Shown here one piece after another: positions 33,572-41,955 of a stretch of 64,000 bases of DNA (the first letter of the stretch is position 1; each line of letters begins with the position of its first letter). A program made the translations under genes and the position numbers. This DNA comes from Shimia sp. CNT1-13L.2 (GTDB lineage: Bacteria > Pseudomonadota > Alphaproteobacteria > Rhodobacterales > Rhodobacteraceae), in contig NZ_JANDJO010000005.1 of assembly GCF_024331145.1 (NCBI RefSeq), forward strand, positions 255,365 to 319,364, read 5' to 3'. Under the pieces are notes generated by a model, which had not been told where the DNA came from, made no database searches, and saw nothing but the letters and a program-made list of their open reading frames with translations.

Positions 33572-33597
33572 ACAGCCGCCCACGGGCGGCTGTTTGC
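33572..33597 (+). terminator. Terminator of the paa operon
   Basis: ACAGCCGCC and GGCGGCTGT form a 9-bp stem followed by TTTGCG. It lies 21 bases after the stop of the last gene. Confidence 0.75.
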
Positions 33598-33692
33598 GTA
33601 TGGGGTCAGAAAAACGGCCTGTTCAGGTCGTTCCCCTGCAAGCGATCCGCCTCTCCTTCTTTGCAGACTGACGCAAACAAAGGAGGACATCG

Positions 33693-34799
33693 ATGGCCAG
33701 GATCACCGCAATTCACATCTACCAGCATGACCTGCCCGTCGTAGGCCCCGCCTACAAGATGGCGCTTTCATCGCTTACCGCGCTCGACACGACGCTGGTG
33801 GAGATCGTCACCGACACCAGCATCTCGGGCTTTGGCGAAACCTGCCCCCTCGGCCCCACCTACCAACCCGCCCATGCCTCCGGTGCCCGCGCCGCCCTGC
33901 AGGATATCGCGCCCCACCTCATCGGCATGGACCCGATCCAGACCCTGAACATCAGCCGCCGCATGGACAACGCCCTGTCCGGCCACGCCTATGCCAAAGC
34001 CGCCATCGACATCGCGCTTTGGGACCTGAGCGGCAAACTCCTCGGCCAGCGGGTCTGCGATCTCCTTGGCGGCGCCACCGCCACTTCCGTGCCCAGTTAC
34101 TACGCCATCGGCATCACCTCCCCCGAAGAGGCCGCCCGCATCGCGCGCGAAAAACAGGCCGAGGGCTACGCCCGCCTGCAACTCAAGATCGGGGGGCGTG
34201 ACATCGAAGAAGACATCGCCGCCACCCGCAAGCTTTTCGAAGTCCGCGCCCCCGGAACCCGCATCGCGCTTGATGCCAACCGGAGCCTGACCACGCGCGA
34301 CGCCGTCCTGCTGTCCTCTGCCTGCCGCGATCTCAATTTCGTTCTGGAACAGCCCTGCGACAGCTATGGTGAAATCCGCGCGCTGGCCGGAAAACTGCAC
34401 CACCCGCTGTATCTCGACGAATGCGCCACCGATCTAGCCACCATCTCCGGCGCGATCCACGACAATGTGGCCGACGGCTTTGGTATGAAGACAACGCGGG
34501 TCGGCGGCCTTTCCCCGATGCGCGCCGTGCGCGACCTGTGCCACGCCACCAACCGCCCCCTCAGCTGCGACGACGCATGGGGCGGTGACATTCTGGCGGC
34601 GGCCTGCGTTCACATGGGGGCCACCGTCCACCCCCATCTACTCGAGGGCGTCTGGATCGCCGCGCCCTACATCTCGGGCCACTACGACAGCGATAATCCC
34701 GTGACCATCGAAAACGGGCGCATCACCGTGCCCACCGCGCCGGGGCTCGGTATCACGCCTGACACCTCGGCATGGACACATGTCGCCACGGCGTCTTAA
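33693..34799 (+). CDS. Enolase-superfamily enzyme (hydroxyproline-betaine epimerase / hydroxyproline dehydratase-like)
   Basis: 368 residues. Mandelate racemase/muconate-lactonising fold: lysine motif YARLQLKIGG, the metal ligands in IALDANRSL, NFVLEQPCDS and HHPLYLDECATD, and the second lysine in GFGMKTTRVGG. The pattern GFGETCPLGPTYQPAHASGARAAL and DDAWGGDILAAAC is very close to 4-hydroxyproline-betaine 2-epimerase (HpbD) and cis-3-hydroxyproline dehydratase. Substrate is probably a proline derivative, but HpbD and dehydratase cannot be told apart here. Its stop overlaps that of the convergent marR gene by three bases. Confidence 0.8.
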   Translation: MARITAIHIYQHDLPVVGPAYKMALSSLTALDTTLVEIVTDTSISGFGETCPLGPTYQPAHASGARAALQDIAPHLIGMDPIQTLNISRRMDNALSGHAYAKAAIDIALWDLSGKLLGQRVCDLLGGATATSVPSYYAIGITSPEEAARIAREKQAEGYARLQLKIGGRDIEEDIAATRKLFEVRAPGTRIALDANRSLTTRDAVLLSSACRDLNFVLEQPCDSYGEIRALAGKLHHPLYLDECATDLATISGAIHDNVADGFGMKTTRVGGLSPMRAVRDLCHATNRPLSCDDAWGGDILAAACVHMGATVHPHLLEGVWIAAPYISGHYDSDNPVTIENGRITVPTAPGLGITPDTSAWTHVATAS

Positions 34800-35305
34800 T
34801 CCTCTCCGGTGTCTTCCAGCTTGCCAACTGTGCGCAACAATACCTTGCCCAGCTGCGCAATCTGCTGCTCGGACAGGGACGTGCCCAGCAACCGGCGGTC
34901 ATCCTCGGCCACCGCTCGCATGGCCTCTTCCGCCCTTACCTCGCCCGCCCGTGTCAGACACACGAAACGGCTGCGTTGGTCATCCGGATTGTCCTCGCGC
35001 CGCACGCAACCTTCGGCCTCAAGCTGCTTGAGAACCTTGGTCATCCCGCCCGACGTGACCAGAACCGCGCGGTAAAGCTCGGTCGGCGTCATCCGCCGTG
35101 GCTCGGGCTGGGCGCGCAATGTCACCAGCGCCTCGAAGGCCGATTGCGACAGGCCGAACTCGGCCAGCACCCGGCTTGAACTCTCGATCACCAGATCATT
35201 CAGACGAAAAACCGACAGCATCACGGCGGTCTCCGGCGTATCCATCTCGGGCCAGTTCTCGCGGATCTGCCCAAGGATTTCGGAAATTGTCAGCTTGTCG
35301 GCCAT
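34796..35305 (-). CDS. MarR-family regulator controlling the PACE efflux gene
   Basis: 169 residues, long N-terminal helix, then winged helix (FEALVTLRAQPEPRRMTPTELYRAVLVTSGGMTKVLKQLEAEGCVRREDNPDDQRSRFVCLT). Divergent from the PACE gene at 35384; two copies of an ATGTATCTT-type inverted repeat occupy the 78-base gap, the first 12 bases before this ATG. It is therefore likely an autorepressor responsive to a toxic or aromatic compound. Confidence 0.87.
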   Translation of the reverse strand: MADKLTISEILGQIRENWPEMDTPETAVMLSVFRLNDLVIESSSRVLAEFGLSQSAFEALVTLRAQPEPRRMTPTELYRAVLVTSGGMTKVLKQLEAEGCVRREDNPDDQRSRFVCLTRAGEVRAEEAMRAVAEDDRRLLGTSLSEQQIAQLGKVLLRTVGKLEDTGED

Positions 35306-35316
35306 GCCACCCCATC

Positions 35317-35340
35317 ATGTATCTTGCCAGAAAGATACAT
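35317..35340. promoter_or_regulatory. MarR operator copy 1
   Basis: ATGTATCTT-gccaga-AAGATACAT, perfect 9-bp arms. A second copy with two mismatches lies at 35358-35381. Confidence 0.75.
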
Positions 35341-35357
35341 TATCTCTATATGGAATG

Positions 35358-35381
35358 AAATACCTTTCCAGAAAGATACAT
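35358..35381. promoter_or_regulatory. MarR operator copy 2, overlapping the PACE ribosome-binding region
   Basis: AAATACCTT-tccaga-AAGATACAT. The right arm and most of the spacer equal copy 1. It ends two bases before the PACE ATG at 35384, so binding would also block the start of the message. Confidence 0.7.
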
Positions 35382-35383
35382 CC

Positions 35384-35857
35384 ATGCGCACCGTCAAAGA
35401 TCGCATCCGTCACACCCTCCTGTTCGAAGGCATTGCCCTTGCGCTGGTCTCGGTCTTCGGTGCCTGGATCACCGGCCATTCGATGCAGGCCATCGGCGGC
35501 CTGTCGATCATGTTCAGCCTCTATGCCATGGCGTGGAACTTTGTCTTCAACCTGCTGTTCGACCTCTGGGACCGCCGCTACCGCAACATGGCCCCGCGCG
35601 GCCCGCTCCTGCGCGCCGCCCACGCCTGCCTGTTCGAAATCGGCGTTCTCATCCCCGGCCTGTTCCTCACCGTCTGGTGGCTCAAGATCACCTTTGTCGA
35701 AGCCTTCATCCTCGACCTCGGCTTCTCGGCGTTCTTCCTGGTCTATGCCTATGTCTACAACTGGGCTTACGACGTGATCTTCCCGGTCCGGACCGTGCAG
35801 ACCGTGCGCTGCGGCACGCCGATGATGGCCCAGAAAGAAGGCCAGCCCGAACACTGA
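35384..35857 (+). CDS. PACE-family (chlorhexidine-type) multidrug efflux protein
   Basis: 157 residues with two pairs of transmembrane helices: RHTLLFEGIALALVSVFGAWITG, MAWNFVFNLLFDLWD, HACLFEIGVLIPGLFLTVWWL, FILDLGFSAFFLVYAYVYNWAYD. The sequence LLFEGIALALV and NFVFNLLFDLWDRRY matches the PACE (AceI) family, which uses the proton gradient to export biocides and small amines. ATG 35384 is the start before the first helix. Regulated by the divergent MarR protein. Confidence 0.85.
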   Translation: MRTVKDRIRHTLLFEGIALALVSVFGAWITGHSMQAIGGLSIMFSLYAMAWNFVFNLLFDLWDRRYRNMAPRGPLLRAAHACLFEIGVLIPGLFLTVWWLKITFVEAFILDLGFSAFFLVYAYVYNWAYDVIFPVRTVQTVRCGTPMMAQKEGQPEH

Positions 35858-35858
35858 C

Positions 35859-36632
35859 CTACCCCGGCACGAACCGCCCGTCATAGCCACTGTCTTCCAA
35901 CCGCGCCTGATCTTCGCCCAACTGGCGGATCAGGCGGCGGGCATAGTCGTCATCCGCGCCGGCGCCAAAGCCGTCAAAATTCACCAACTCTCCCACCGGC
36001 AACCGCTTGCGCCATCCGGTCTTCTGCAACTCCGGCTTCTCGTGAAAATGCGAGACATAGCCAAGGCAGATATAGGCCACAGGTGTCACGTTCTCCGGCA
36101 GGCCAAGTACCTCGGCCAGTTCTTCGTGCCGCAGGATACTGACCCACCCGAAACCCACCCCTTCCGAGCGCGCCGCAAGCCACATGTTCTGAACCGCGCA
36201 GACACTGCTATAGAGGTCCATCTCCGGCTGGTGCGTCCGGCCAAGAACAACCGGCCCCGCGCGATCCTTGTCACAGGTCACGCAGATATTGACCGGAGAC
36301 TCCATGATCCCCTCTAGCTTGAGATTGCGATAGGTGTCCTTGCGCGCGCCCTCGAACATCTCGGCCGCCTCGTCATGCGCCTTGCGGAACAACCCATGCA
36401 CCTTGGCCTTCACCTCCTGCCCGCGCACGAGAACAAAGTTCCACGGCTGCATGAACCCAACCGACGGCGCATAGTGCGACGCCAGCAGGATACGGCTCAG
36501 AACGTCTTCGGGGATCTCGCGATCCAGAAACTGCCCGCGCACATCGCGCCGTGTGAAGATGGTTTTGTAAAGCGCCTCGCGCTCGGTCCGATCGAAACCG
36601 TGGGCCTCATCGGCCATGGCCTGTGTTTCCAT
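35859..36632 (-). CDS. bluB: 5,6-dimethylbenzimidazole synthase
   Basis: 257 residues. Nitroreductase-like FMN-binding fold with FTRRDVRGQFLDREIPEDVLSRIL, ASHYAPSVGFMQPWNFVLV, and GRTHQPEMDLYSSVCAVQNMWLAARSEGVGFGWVSIL. BluB breaks down reduced FMN with O2 to give 5,6-dimethylbenzimidazole, the lower ligand of cobalamin. ATG 36632 has AAGGGGA at good spacing; an ATG at 36671 lacks one. A cobalamin riboswitch precedes the gene, so it is shut off by high B12. Confidence 0.93.
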   Translation of the reverse strand: METQAMADEAHGFDRTEREALYKTIFTRRDVRGQFLDREIPEDVLSRILLASHYAPSVGFMQPWNFVLVRGQEVKAKVHGLFRKAHDEAAEMFEGARKDTYRNLKLEGIMESPVNICVTCDKDRAGPVVLGRTHQPEMDLYSSVCAVQNMWLAARSEGVGFGWVSILRHEELAEVLGLPENVTPVAYICLGYVSHFHEKPELQKTGWRKRLPVGELVNFDGFGAGADDDYARRLIRQLGEDQARLEDSGYDGRFVPG

Positions 36633-36687
36633 ATCATTCCCCTTGATGGAAACCACCGCCCCGCCGTCCACGCGGTTTGGTACGCTT

Positions 36688-36853
36688 TTCAGGCCGGTCT
36701 TCTGACTTCGGTTCGTCCCGCCCGTGCCCCTTCCCGGAATGCTCCAGTGGGCTTTGCACGATCGGTCCCCGTTACAGCGTTGGGCACGTGGCGGACTTGC
36801 ACCGCCTTCCCGATTCTCCCCCTCACCAACCTTGTCGGATCAGGGGCACCTGA
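36688..36853 (-). ncRNA. Cobalamin (adenosylcobalamin) riboswitch before bluB
   Basis: Read on the minus strand, the element has GGTGCAAGTCCG in the core, GCCCACTGGAGC as B12 box, and GAAGTCAGAAGACCGGCC at the 3' side. The P1 stem TCAGG pairs with CCTGA near 36689-36693. It ends about 55 bases before the bluB start. Binding of B12 would repress bluB. The 364-base gap 36633-36996 holds only this element, a short spacer and the tandem repeat. Confidence 0.88.
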
Positions 36854-36955
36854 AAATATGTGAGTGTCGGCGGAAGTTCCGCCGGTCCCGAACCCTAAAT
36901 CCCAACCGCTTTTCGCGCAAGACTCATTTGCGGCCCATCCGGATGTCGCACCGCC

Positions 36956-37003
36956 GCAATACCGACGTAATACCGACGTGATACCCACGCCCGTTTTCAC
37001 CCC
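36956..37003. repeat. Tandem 11-bp repeat element, copy 2
   Basis: AATACCGACGT, AATACCGACGT, GATACCCACG, then cccgttttcacc. Similar in order to 12249-12295, including the trailing GTTTTC. It lies at the 3' end of the Lrp gene, whose last codons it overlaps. Confidence 0.6.
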
Positions 37004-37455
37004 AAACCGGGCATCACCTCGCGCCGCACCATCGTGCGCAGGGCAAAGTTGGACCGCAGGTTTCGAATGCCCGGAACCTGCATCAACCGGTTCTCAAGAA
37101 ACCAGTCAAACGCCGCCAGATCGGCCACCACGATCCGCAACAGGATGTCGCGCGATCCGGTCATCAGATGGCACTCCATCACCTCGTCGAAATCCTTGAT
37201 CGCCTGCTCGAACGCGTCGATGCCGCCGCGTGCCTGCTGTTCAAGTTCAACCGATACGAACACCGTCACGGGCAGCCCGATCTTGGCCGCATCCACCTTG
37301 GCCGCATAGCCGGTGATCACCCCGTCTGCCTGTAGCTTTTCCAACCGCCTTGCACAGGGTGTCGGCGACAGGCCGACACTTTCGGCAAGGTCGGCAATCT
37401 TCATCCGCCCGTCACGCTGAAGCGCCTTTATGATTCTACGATCAATCGCATCCAT
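36997..37455 (-). CDS. Lrp/AsnC-family transcriptional regulator
   Basis: 152 residues. N-terminal helix-turn-helix (AIDRRIIKALQRDGRMKIADLAESVGLSPTPCARRLEKLQADGVITGY) and a C-terminal RAM effector domain (VFVSVELEQQARGGIDAFEQAIKDFDEVMECHLMTGSRDILLRIVV). It is divergent from a Leu/Phe-type dehydrogenase gene and probably activates or represses it according to an amino-acid ligand. GGGGGAA precedes the ATG at 37455. Antisense continuation of this frame through the dehydrogenase is not a gene. Confidence 0.9.
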   Translation of the reverse strand: MDAIDRRIIKALQRDGRMKIADLAESVGLSPTPCARRLEKLQADGVITGYAAKVDAAKIGLPVTVFVSVELEQQARGGIDAFEQAIKDFDEVMECHLMTGSRDILLRIVVADLAAFDWFLENRLMQVPGIRNLRSNFALRTMVRREVMPGLG

Positions 37456-37590
37456 GACGATTTCCCCCAATCTTCTCCCAATTATTAGATGAAAACTCCA
37501 ACATTTCCAACTTACACACCTGAATTTAGAGAAAACCACTCCCCTCTTCATGTCATTTTGGAGGTCACTTAACAGGAGGAGACACCCCTT

Positions 37591-38652
37591 ATGACCACCC
37601 CGATGTCCATCACCCAGGTATTCGCACCAGGCCACGAAACCGTGCTGCGCGTCGAAGATCGTGCCAGCGGGCTGATCGGATTCATTGCCGTGCATTCCAC
37701 CACCCTCGGCCCCGCCGCCGGTGGGCTCCGGATGCGCCCCTACGAGACCGAAGCGGACGCCATCGAGGACGTACTGCGCCTGTCGCGCGGCATGACCTAC
37801 AAGAACGCCGCCGCCGGCCTGCCACTCGGGGGCGGTAAGGCTGTCATCATGGGCGATCCCAAACTCCTGAAAACCCCTGCCCTGCTGCACGCCTTCGCCC
37901 GCGCTATTAACACGCTTGAGGGCCGCTACTGGACCGCCGAAGACATGGGCATGACCCCGACCGACATGGCCACCCTCGCCGAGGTCACCCAATACGTCGC
38001 CGGCCTCCCCAACGGAGAATTCGCCAGCGGCGATCCCTCTCCGATCACCGCGCGCGGCATCTTCCAGTCGATCCAGACCACGGCCCGCCACCGCTTTGGC
38101 GACGCGGACCTCACGGGCAAAACCGTTGCTGTTCAGGGCCTTGGCCATGTTGGCGCGCATCTCTGCGACATGCTGCACAACGCGGGTGCCAAACTGATCG
38201 TGGCCGACATTGATGAGGCCCGTGTCGCCAAGGCCGTCGCAACCTACAACGCTATCGCCGCCGATCCAGTGGGCATCCTTGGGGCCGAAGCAGACATTCT
38301 CGCCCCCTGCGCCATCGGCGCGATCCTGAACGAAGCCACCATCGCAACCCTCAAGGTTGCCGCGGTCTGTGGCGGTGCGAACAACCAGCTGGCCACCGAA
38401 GAAGACGGCGCGCGCCTTCATACGCGCGGTATCCTCTACGCGCCCGATTTCGTGGCCAATGCAGGTGGCATCATCAACGTCGCCACCGAGATCCTCTCGA
38501 TCCAGGATCGCGCGGCATTTGTAGATGAAAAGCTCGCCACGCTCGACGAGACCCTGACCCAGATCCTGACCCGCGCGAAACAGCGCGACCGCAGCCCTAA
38601 TGACGTCGCTACCGAGATCGTCGACGAAAAGCTGGTCCCCAAGGCCGCCTGA
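37591..38652 (+). CDS. Leu/Phe/Val-type amino-acid dehydrogenase
   Basis: 353 residues. Catalytic lysine-rich region GGLRMRPYETEADAIEDVLRLSRGMTYKNAAAGLPLGGGKAVIMGD and the NAD-binding loop VAVQGLGHVGAHLCDML, followed by GGANNQLATEEDGARL and PDFVANAGGIINVATE. It oxidatively deaminates a branched or aromatic amino acid to the keto acid with NAD. Near the phenylacetate genes, phenylalanine is an attractive substrate, but leucine is equally possible. AGGAGGAG precedes the ATG. Regulated probably by the divergent Lrp protein. Confidence 0.88.
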   Translation: MTTPMSITQVFAPGHETVLRVEDRASGLIGFIAVHSTTLGPAAGGLRMRPYETEADAIEDVLRLSRGMTYKNAAAGLPLGGGKAVIMGDPKLLKTPALLHAFARAINTLEGRYWTAEDMGMTPTDMATLAEVTQYVAGLPNGEFASGDPSPITARGIFQSIQTTARHRFGDADLTGKTVAVQGLGHVGAHLCDMLHNAGAKLIVADIDEARVAKAVATYNAIAADPVGILGAEADILAPCAIGAILNEATIATLKVAAVCGGANNQLATEEDGARLHTRGILYAPDFVANAGGIINVATEILSIQDRAAFVDEKLATLDETLTQILTRAKQRDRSPNDVATEIVDEKLVPKAA

Positions 38653-38656
38653 AACA

Positions 38657-38696
38657 AAAAAGCGCCGGACAGACCCTTCTGCCCGGCGCTTTCGCA
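38657..38696. terminator. Bidirectional terminator between dehydrogenase and paaR
   Basis: AAAGCGCCGG-N14-CCGGCGCTTT, A-rich on one flank and T on the other, located between convergent genes. Suits both directions. Confidence 0.75.
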
Positions 38697-38714
38697 TCTC
38701 AATTTACCCCAATA

Positions 38715-39311
38715 TTACAGCCCCTTGAGGCCTCCGAGGGTCAGCTTGCAGACCAATTCTGCATAGTCTTCCCGCGCCTTGCTGCCAGCGCCGGTATTCC
38801 ACATGTAATACCAGTTCAGCATCCCGAAGACTGACATCGTCGTCGCGCGCAGCTTCTCGGCATCGCCTTCGAAAACCTCGGGCGCATTGGCCTGCACGAT
38901 ATCACGCACGAAAACCACCATGTCCCGCTGATACCCACGCAGCAGTTTCTGCTGATCCTCCGGCAGCGCCGACATGGAACCGATCTGAACCTGGTGCTCG
39001 TGATCAGCGCCCTGATAGGCTTGCAAGGTTTCCGAAACAGCAGCACACAATTGCTCACGCGGCGACATTCCCGAAATCTCGATCCCGCAAATCCGATCCC
39101 TCAGTTCACGCAGATAGGTCTCGAGAATGTCGAACAGCAAGGCATCCTTGCTGTCATAGTAGTGGTAGATGTTCGCCTTCGAGATCCCGCACTCACGCGC
39201 CAGCATCGCCATTGAGGCGCGATCGAACCCCTCGGTTGCAAATACCTTGGCGGCGTTCGTCAGGATCTGTTCGCGCTTCTGGTCGTGGTCTTTCGCGATC
39301 GTACGGGCCAA
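38715..39311 (-). CDS. paaR: TetR-family regulator, PaaR-like
   Basis: 198 residues. Helix-turn-helix TEGFDRASMAMLARECGISKANIYHYYDSKDALLFDILETYLREL. The ligand domain is of the phenylacetate/acyl-CoA responsive type. It lies three bases after paaK, last in the minus-strand operon paaG-paaI-paaK-paaR. Three 20-bp palindromes of the form TTGACCGA..TCGGYCAA occur at paa promoters and fit a TetR dimer. Phenylacetyl-CoA is the known ligand of PaaR proteins; symbol given on context and similarity. Confidence 0.82.
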   Translation of the reverse strand: MARTIAKDHDQKREQILTNAAKVFATEGFDRASMAMLARECGISKANIYHYYDSKDALLFDILETYLRELRDRICGIEISGMSPREQLCAAVSETLQAYQGADHEHQVQIGSMSALPEDQQKLLRGYQRDMVVFVRDIVQANAPEVFEGDAEKLRATTMSVFGMLNWYYMWNTGAGSKAREDYAELVCKLTLGGLKGL

Positions 39312-39314
39312 AAC

Positions 39315-40625
39315 TTACTCCTTGTTCCGGTTGTCGATAACACGAACCGCTTTGCCTTGGGAACGTGCCACATCGCCCGGATCACCAACAATCACCTCGG
39401 TCGACACGCCGACCATGTCCTTGATGTGCTTGGTCAGCATCCGCGCCGCGGCGGTCTTGGACAGGTTGTCGGTCGCATCCGGGGTCGCCTCGACGAAGAC
39501 GCGCATCCCGTCCATGCGGCCCGCCTTGTAGAGTTCGATCTGGAAGTGCGGTGCAAGACCACCGGTCGCCATGACCTGCTCTTCGATCTGGGTCGGGAAG
39601 ACGTTCACCCCACGCAGGATGATCATGTCATCCGAACGGCCGGTGATTTTTTCCATCCGGCGCATCGAACGGGCCGATCCCGGCAAGAGGCGGGTCAGGT
39701 CGCGCGTGCGATAGCGGATCATCGGCATGCCTTCCTTGGTGAGCGTGGTGAACACAAGTTCACCCTCTTCACCGTCCTCAACCACTTCGCCGGTCGCGGG
39801 GTTGATGATCTCGGGATAGAAATGGTCTTCCCAGATGTGAAGGCCGTCCTTGGTTTCAACACATTCGTTGGCCACACCCGGGCCAATGATTTCCGACAGG
39901 CCGTAGATGTCGACCGCGTGCATATCAAAGGCATCCTCGACCTCGAGACGCATCGCGTTGGTCCACGGTTCGGCCCCGAACACGCCAACCGAAAGCGACG
40001 AAGACCGCGGATCGATGCCCGCCTTGCGGAACCCTTCAAGGATGTTGAGCATGTAGGACGGTGTCACCATGATCCCGTCAGGCTGGAAATCGGTGATCAG
40101 GCCCACCTGCTTCTCGGTCTGGCCGCCGCCCATCGGCACAACGGTCGCACCAAGGCGTTCGATGCCATAGTGCGCACCCAGACCACCGGTGAACAGACCA
40201 TAGCCATAGGCGTTGTGAACGGTATCACCCGCACGCAGACCGGCAGCCCGCAGCGAACGGGCCAGAACGTCGGCCCACATCGAGATGTCATTCTTGGTAT
40301 AGCCCACAACCGTCGGTTTGCCCGTGGTGCCCGACGAGGCGTGCAGACGGATGATCTGTTCACGCGGTACGGCGAACAGACCAAAGGGATAGTTGTCGCG
40401 CAGATCGTTCTTGTAGGTGAACGGGAACTTGGCAAGGTCTTTCAGATCCTTGAGATCATCCGGATGCACACCCGCTTCATCGAACCGCTGCTTGTACATC
40501 GGCACGTTGTCATACGCATGGCGCAGCGACCACTTCAGACGCTCAAGCTGCGTTGCACGGATTTCGTCGATCGAAGCGATTTCAATCGGATCCAGATCGG
40601 CTTTGTTCGGGGTCAGGTCTTTCAT
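39315..40625 (-). CDS. paaK: Phenylacetate-CoA ligase
   Basis: 436 residues. AMP-binding motif IRLHASSGTTGKPTVVGYTKND, then VPMGGGQTEKQVGLITDFQPD and YGLSEIIGPGVANECVE, and the C-terminal MIILRGVNVFPTQIEEQVMA. It activates phenylacetate with ATP and CoA, the entry step. The start at 40625 has GAGGAGGA before it; an upstream in-frame ATG at 40745 lies in the paaI gene on the same strand and is not needed. Confidence 0.95.
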   Translation of the reverse strand: MKDLTPNKADLDPIEIASIDEIRATQLERLKWSLRHAYDNVPMYKQRFDEAGVHPDDLKDLKDLAKFPFTYKNDLRDNYPFGLFAVPREQIIRLHASSGTTGKPTVVGYTKNDISMWADVLARSLRAAGLRAGDTVHNAYGYGLFTGGLGAHYGIERLGATVVPMGGGQTEKQVGLITDFQPDGIMVTPSYMLNILEGFRKAGIDPRSSSLSVGVFGAEPWTNAMRLEVEDAFDMHAVDIYGLSEIIGPGVANECVETKDGLHIWEDHFYPEIINPATGEVVEDGEEGELVFTTLTKEGMPMIRYRTRDLTRLLPGSARSMRRMEKITGRSDDMIILRGVNVFPTQIEEQVMATGGLAPHFQIELYKAGRMDGMRVFVEATPDATDNLSKTAAARMLTKHIKDMVGVSTEVIVGDPGDVARSQGKAVRVIDNRNKE

Positions 40626-40644
40626 CGCATCCTCCTCGACACGG

Positions 40645-41070
40645 TCATTCTTCGAAATGCTGTCCGTTGACGGTGCGCGACACACCGCGGAATTCCGCGA
40701 TGACGACACCATCCTGATTGGTGACTTTGACGTCATAGATACCACTGCGCCCAGTCAGGGAAACTTCCTCGGCAGTCGCGGTCAGACGATCCCCGGCACG
40801 GCCGGGCGCGAGATAGCTCATGAAGGTGTGCTGCCCCACGGTTGATTTGTTGCGGCTGTTGCAGGCAAAGGCAAAAGCACTGTCGGCAAGCGAAAAGCTG
40901 ACACCGCCGTGACAGGTGCCATGGCCATTGCAGTGCTCCGGACCAACCGTCATCGACAGGACCGCGCGGCCCTCATCGACCTCGTCGATCTGCATGCCGA
41001 ACCATTTGCTGGCCTCGTCACCCGCCCACATTGCGGCGGCGGATTTCTCTGCGCGTTCCTTTGGAGTCAT
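40645..41070 (-). CDS. paaI: Hydroxyphenylacetyl-CoA thioesterase PaaI
   Basis: 141 residues, hotdog fold. Signature GHGTCHGGVSFSLADSAFAFACN with the active Asp, and TFMSYLAPGRAGDRLTATAEE. PaaI thioesterases release CoA from dead-end hydroxyphenylacetyl-CoA. Overlaps paaG by four bases (ATGA) and is followed by paaK after 19 bases. Confidence 0.93.
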   Translation of the reverse strand: MTPKERAEKSAAAMWAGDEASKWFGMQIDEVDEGRAVLSMTVGPEHCNGHGTCHGGVSFSLADSAFAFACNSRNKSTVGQHTFMSYLAPGRAGDRLTATAEEVSLTGRSGIYDVKVTNQDGVVIAEFRGVSRTVNGQHFEE

Positions 41071-41852
41071 CGGCCCTTGAACTCCGGCGCACGTTTTTCA
41101 AGGAACGAGGACACGCCCTCGGCATAGTCATCGCTTTCACCGCAGGTTTTCATCGCATCCGCCTCCATCTCGAGGTGATCCGCCAGCGTGTCGACGGCGG
41201 CGGCCTGAATGCACTGTTTGGTCAGGCCAAGGCCAAGGGTCGGACCATTGGCAAACTGTTCCGCCATCTTGCGGGCTTCGTCCATCAGGCTCTCGTCGGG
41301 CAGGGCCTTCCAGATCAGCCCCCAGTCTTCCGCCTGTTTCGCGGGCAACGGCTGCGCCGTGAACGCCAGTCCCTTCGCGCGCGCTTCACCCAACAGGCGC
41401 GGCAAATGCCAAGACCCACCGGTATCGGGGATCAGCCCCACCTTTGAGAACGACTGGATGAACTTGGCGCTTTCAGCGGCAAGCACGATATCGCAGGCCA
41501 GGACCACATTGGCACCCGCGCCAGCAGCCACACCATTCACCGCACAGATCACCGGGAAATTCAGCGAACGGATCAACCGCACCAGCGGCGCGTAAAACGT
41601 CCGCACGGTTTTCGACAGGTCCGGCTTGCCGTCCATTTTCGATGGATCGCGATCGCCAAGGTCCTGTCCGGCGCAGAAGCCGCGCCCCGCACCGGTCAGC
41701 AGAACACAGCGCGCGCCACTGTCACGCGCACCTTCCAGTGCCGCACGCAGCGCCAGATGCATTTCGTCATTAAACGAATTCAGCCGATCCGGACGGTTCA
41801 AGGTGATTTCGACCCAAGTCCCGTGGTCCTGCGCAAGAATCGTATCGCTCAC
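41067..41852 (-). CDS. paaG: 2-(1,2-epoxy-1,2-dihydrophenyl)acetyl-CoA isomerase PaaG
   Basis: 261 residues of the crotonase family: LNRPDRLNSFNDEMHLALRAAL, GRGFCAGQDLGDRD, and CAVNGVAAGAGANVVLACDIVLAAESAKFIQSFSKVGLIPDTGGSW, which hold the oxyanion hole and the isomerase Asp. It converts the epoxide to the oxepin-CoA, the substrate of PaaZ. First gene of the minus-strand operon; divergent from the FadB-like gene with a PaaR-type site in the gap. Confidence 0.93.
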   Translation of the reverse strand: MSDTILAQDHGTWVEITLNRPDRLNSFNDEMHLALRAALEGARDSGARCVLLTGAGRGFCAGQDLGDRDPSKMDGKPDLSKTVRTFYAPLVRLIRSLNFPVICAVNGVAAGAGANVVLACDIVLAAESAKFIQSFSKVGLIPDTGGSWHLPRLLGEARAKGLAFTAQPLPAKQAEDWGLIWKALPDESLMDEARKMAEQFANGPTLGLGLTKQCIQAAAVDTLADHLEMEADAMKTCGESDDYAEGVSSFLEKRAPEFKGR

Positions 41853-41891
41853 AGCTCTCTCCCTTGGCGATCATTTCAATCCCATCTTGCA

Positions 41892-41911
41892 TAAACCGAA
41901 CGGTTGGTCAA
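41892..41911. promoter_or_regulatory. Probable PaaR operator between paaG and the FadB-like gene
   Basis: TAAACCGAACGGTTGGTCAA, a near palindrome with the core CCGAACGG. It matches the site at 48258 (opposite strand) at most positions. It lies 40 bases from the paaG start and 45 from the FadB-like start. Confidence 0.68.
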
Positions 41912-41955
41912 TAAAAGACCTCAAGATTGATTCTCAAAGCGCGGAATATTTGGGC

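Noticed and set aside
37456..38697. Extension of the Lrp frame upstream across the dehydrogenase gene on the opposite strand
   Set aside because: The Lrp domain starts at 37455 with a good ribosome-binding site, and the extension is only the complement of a real gene.
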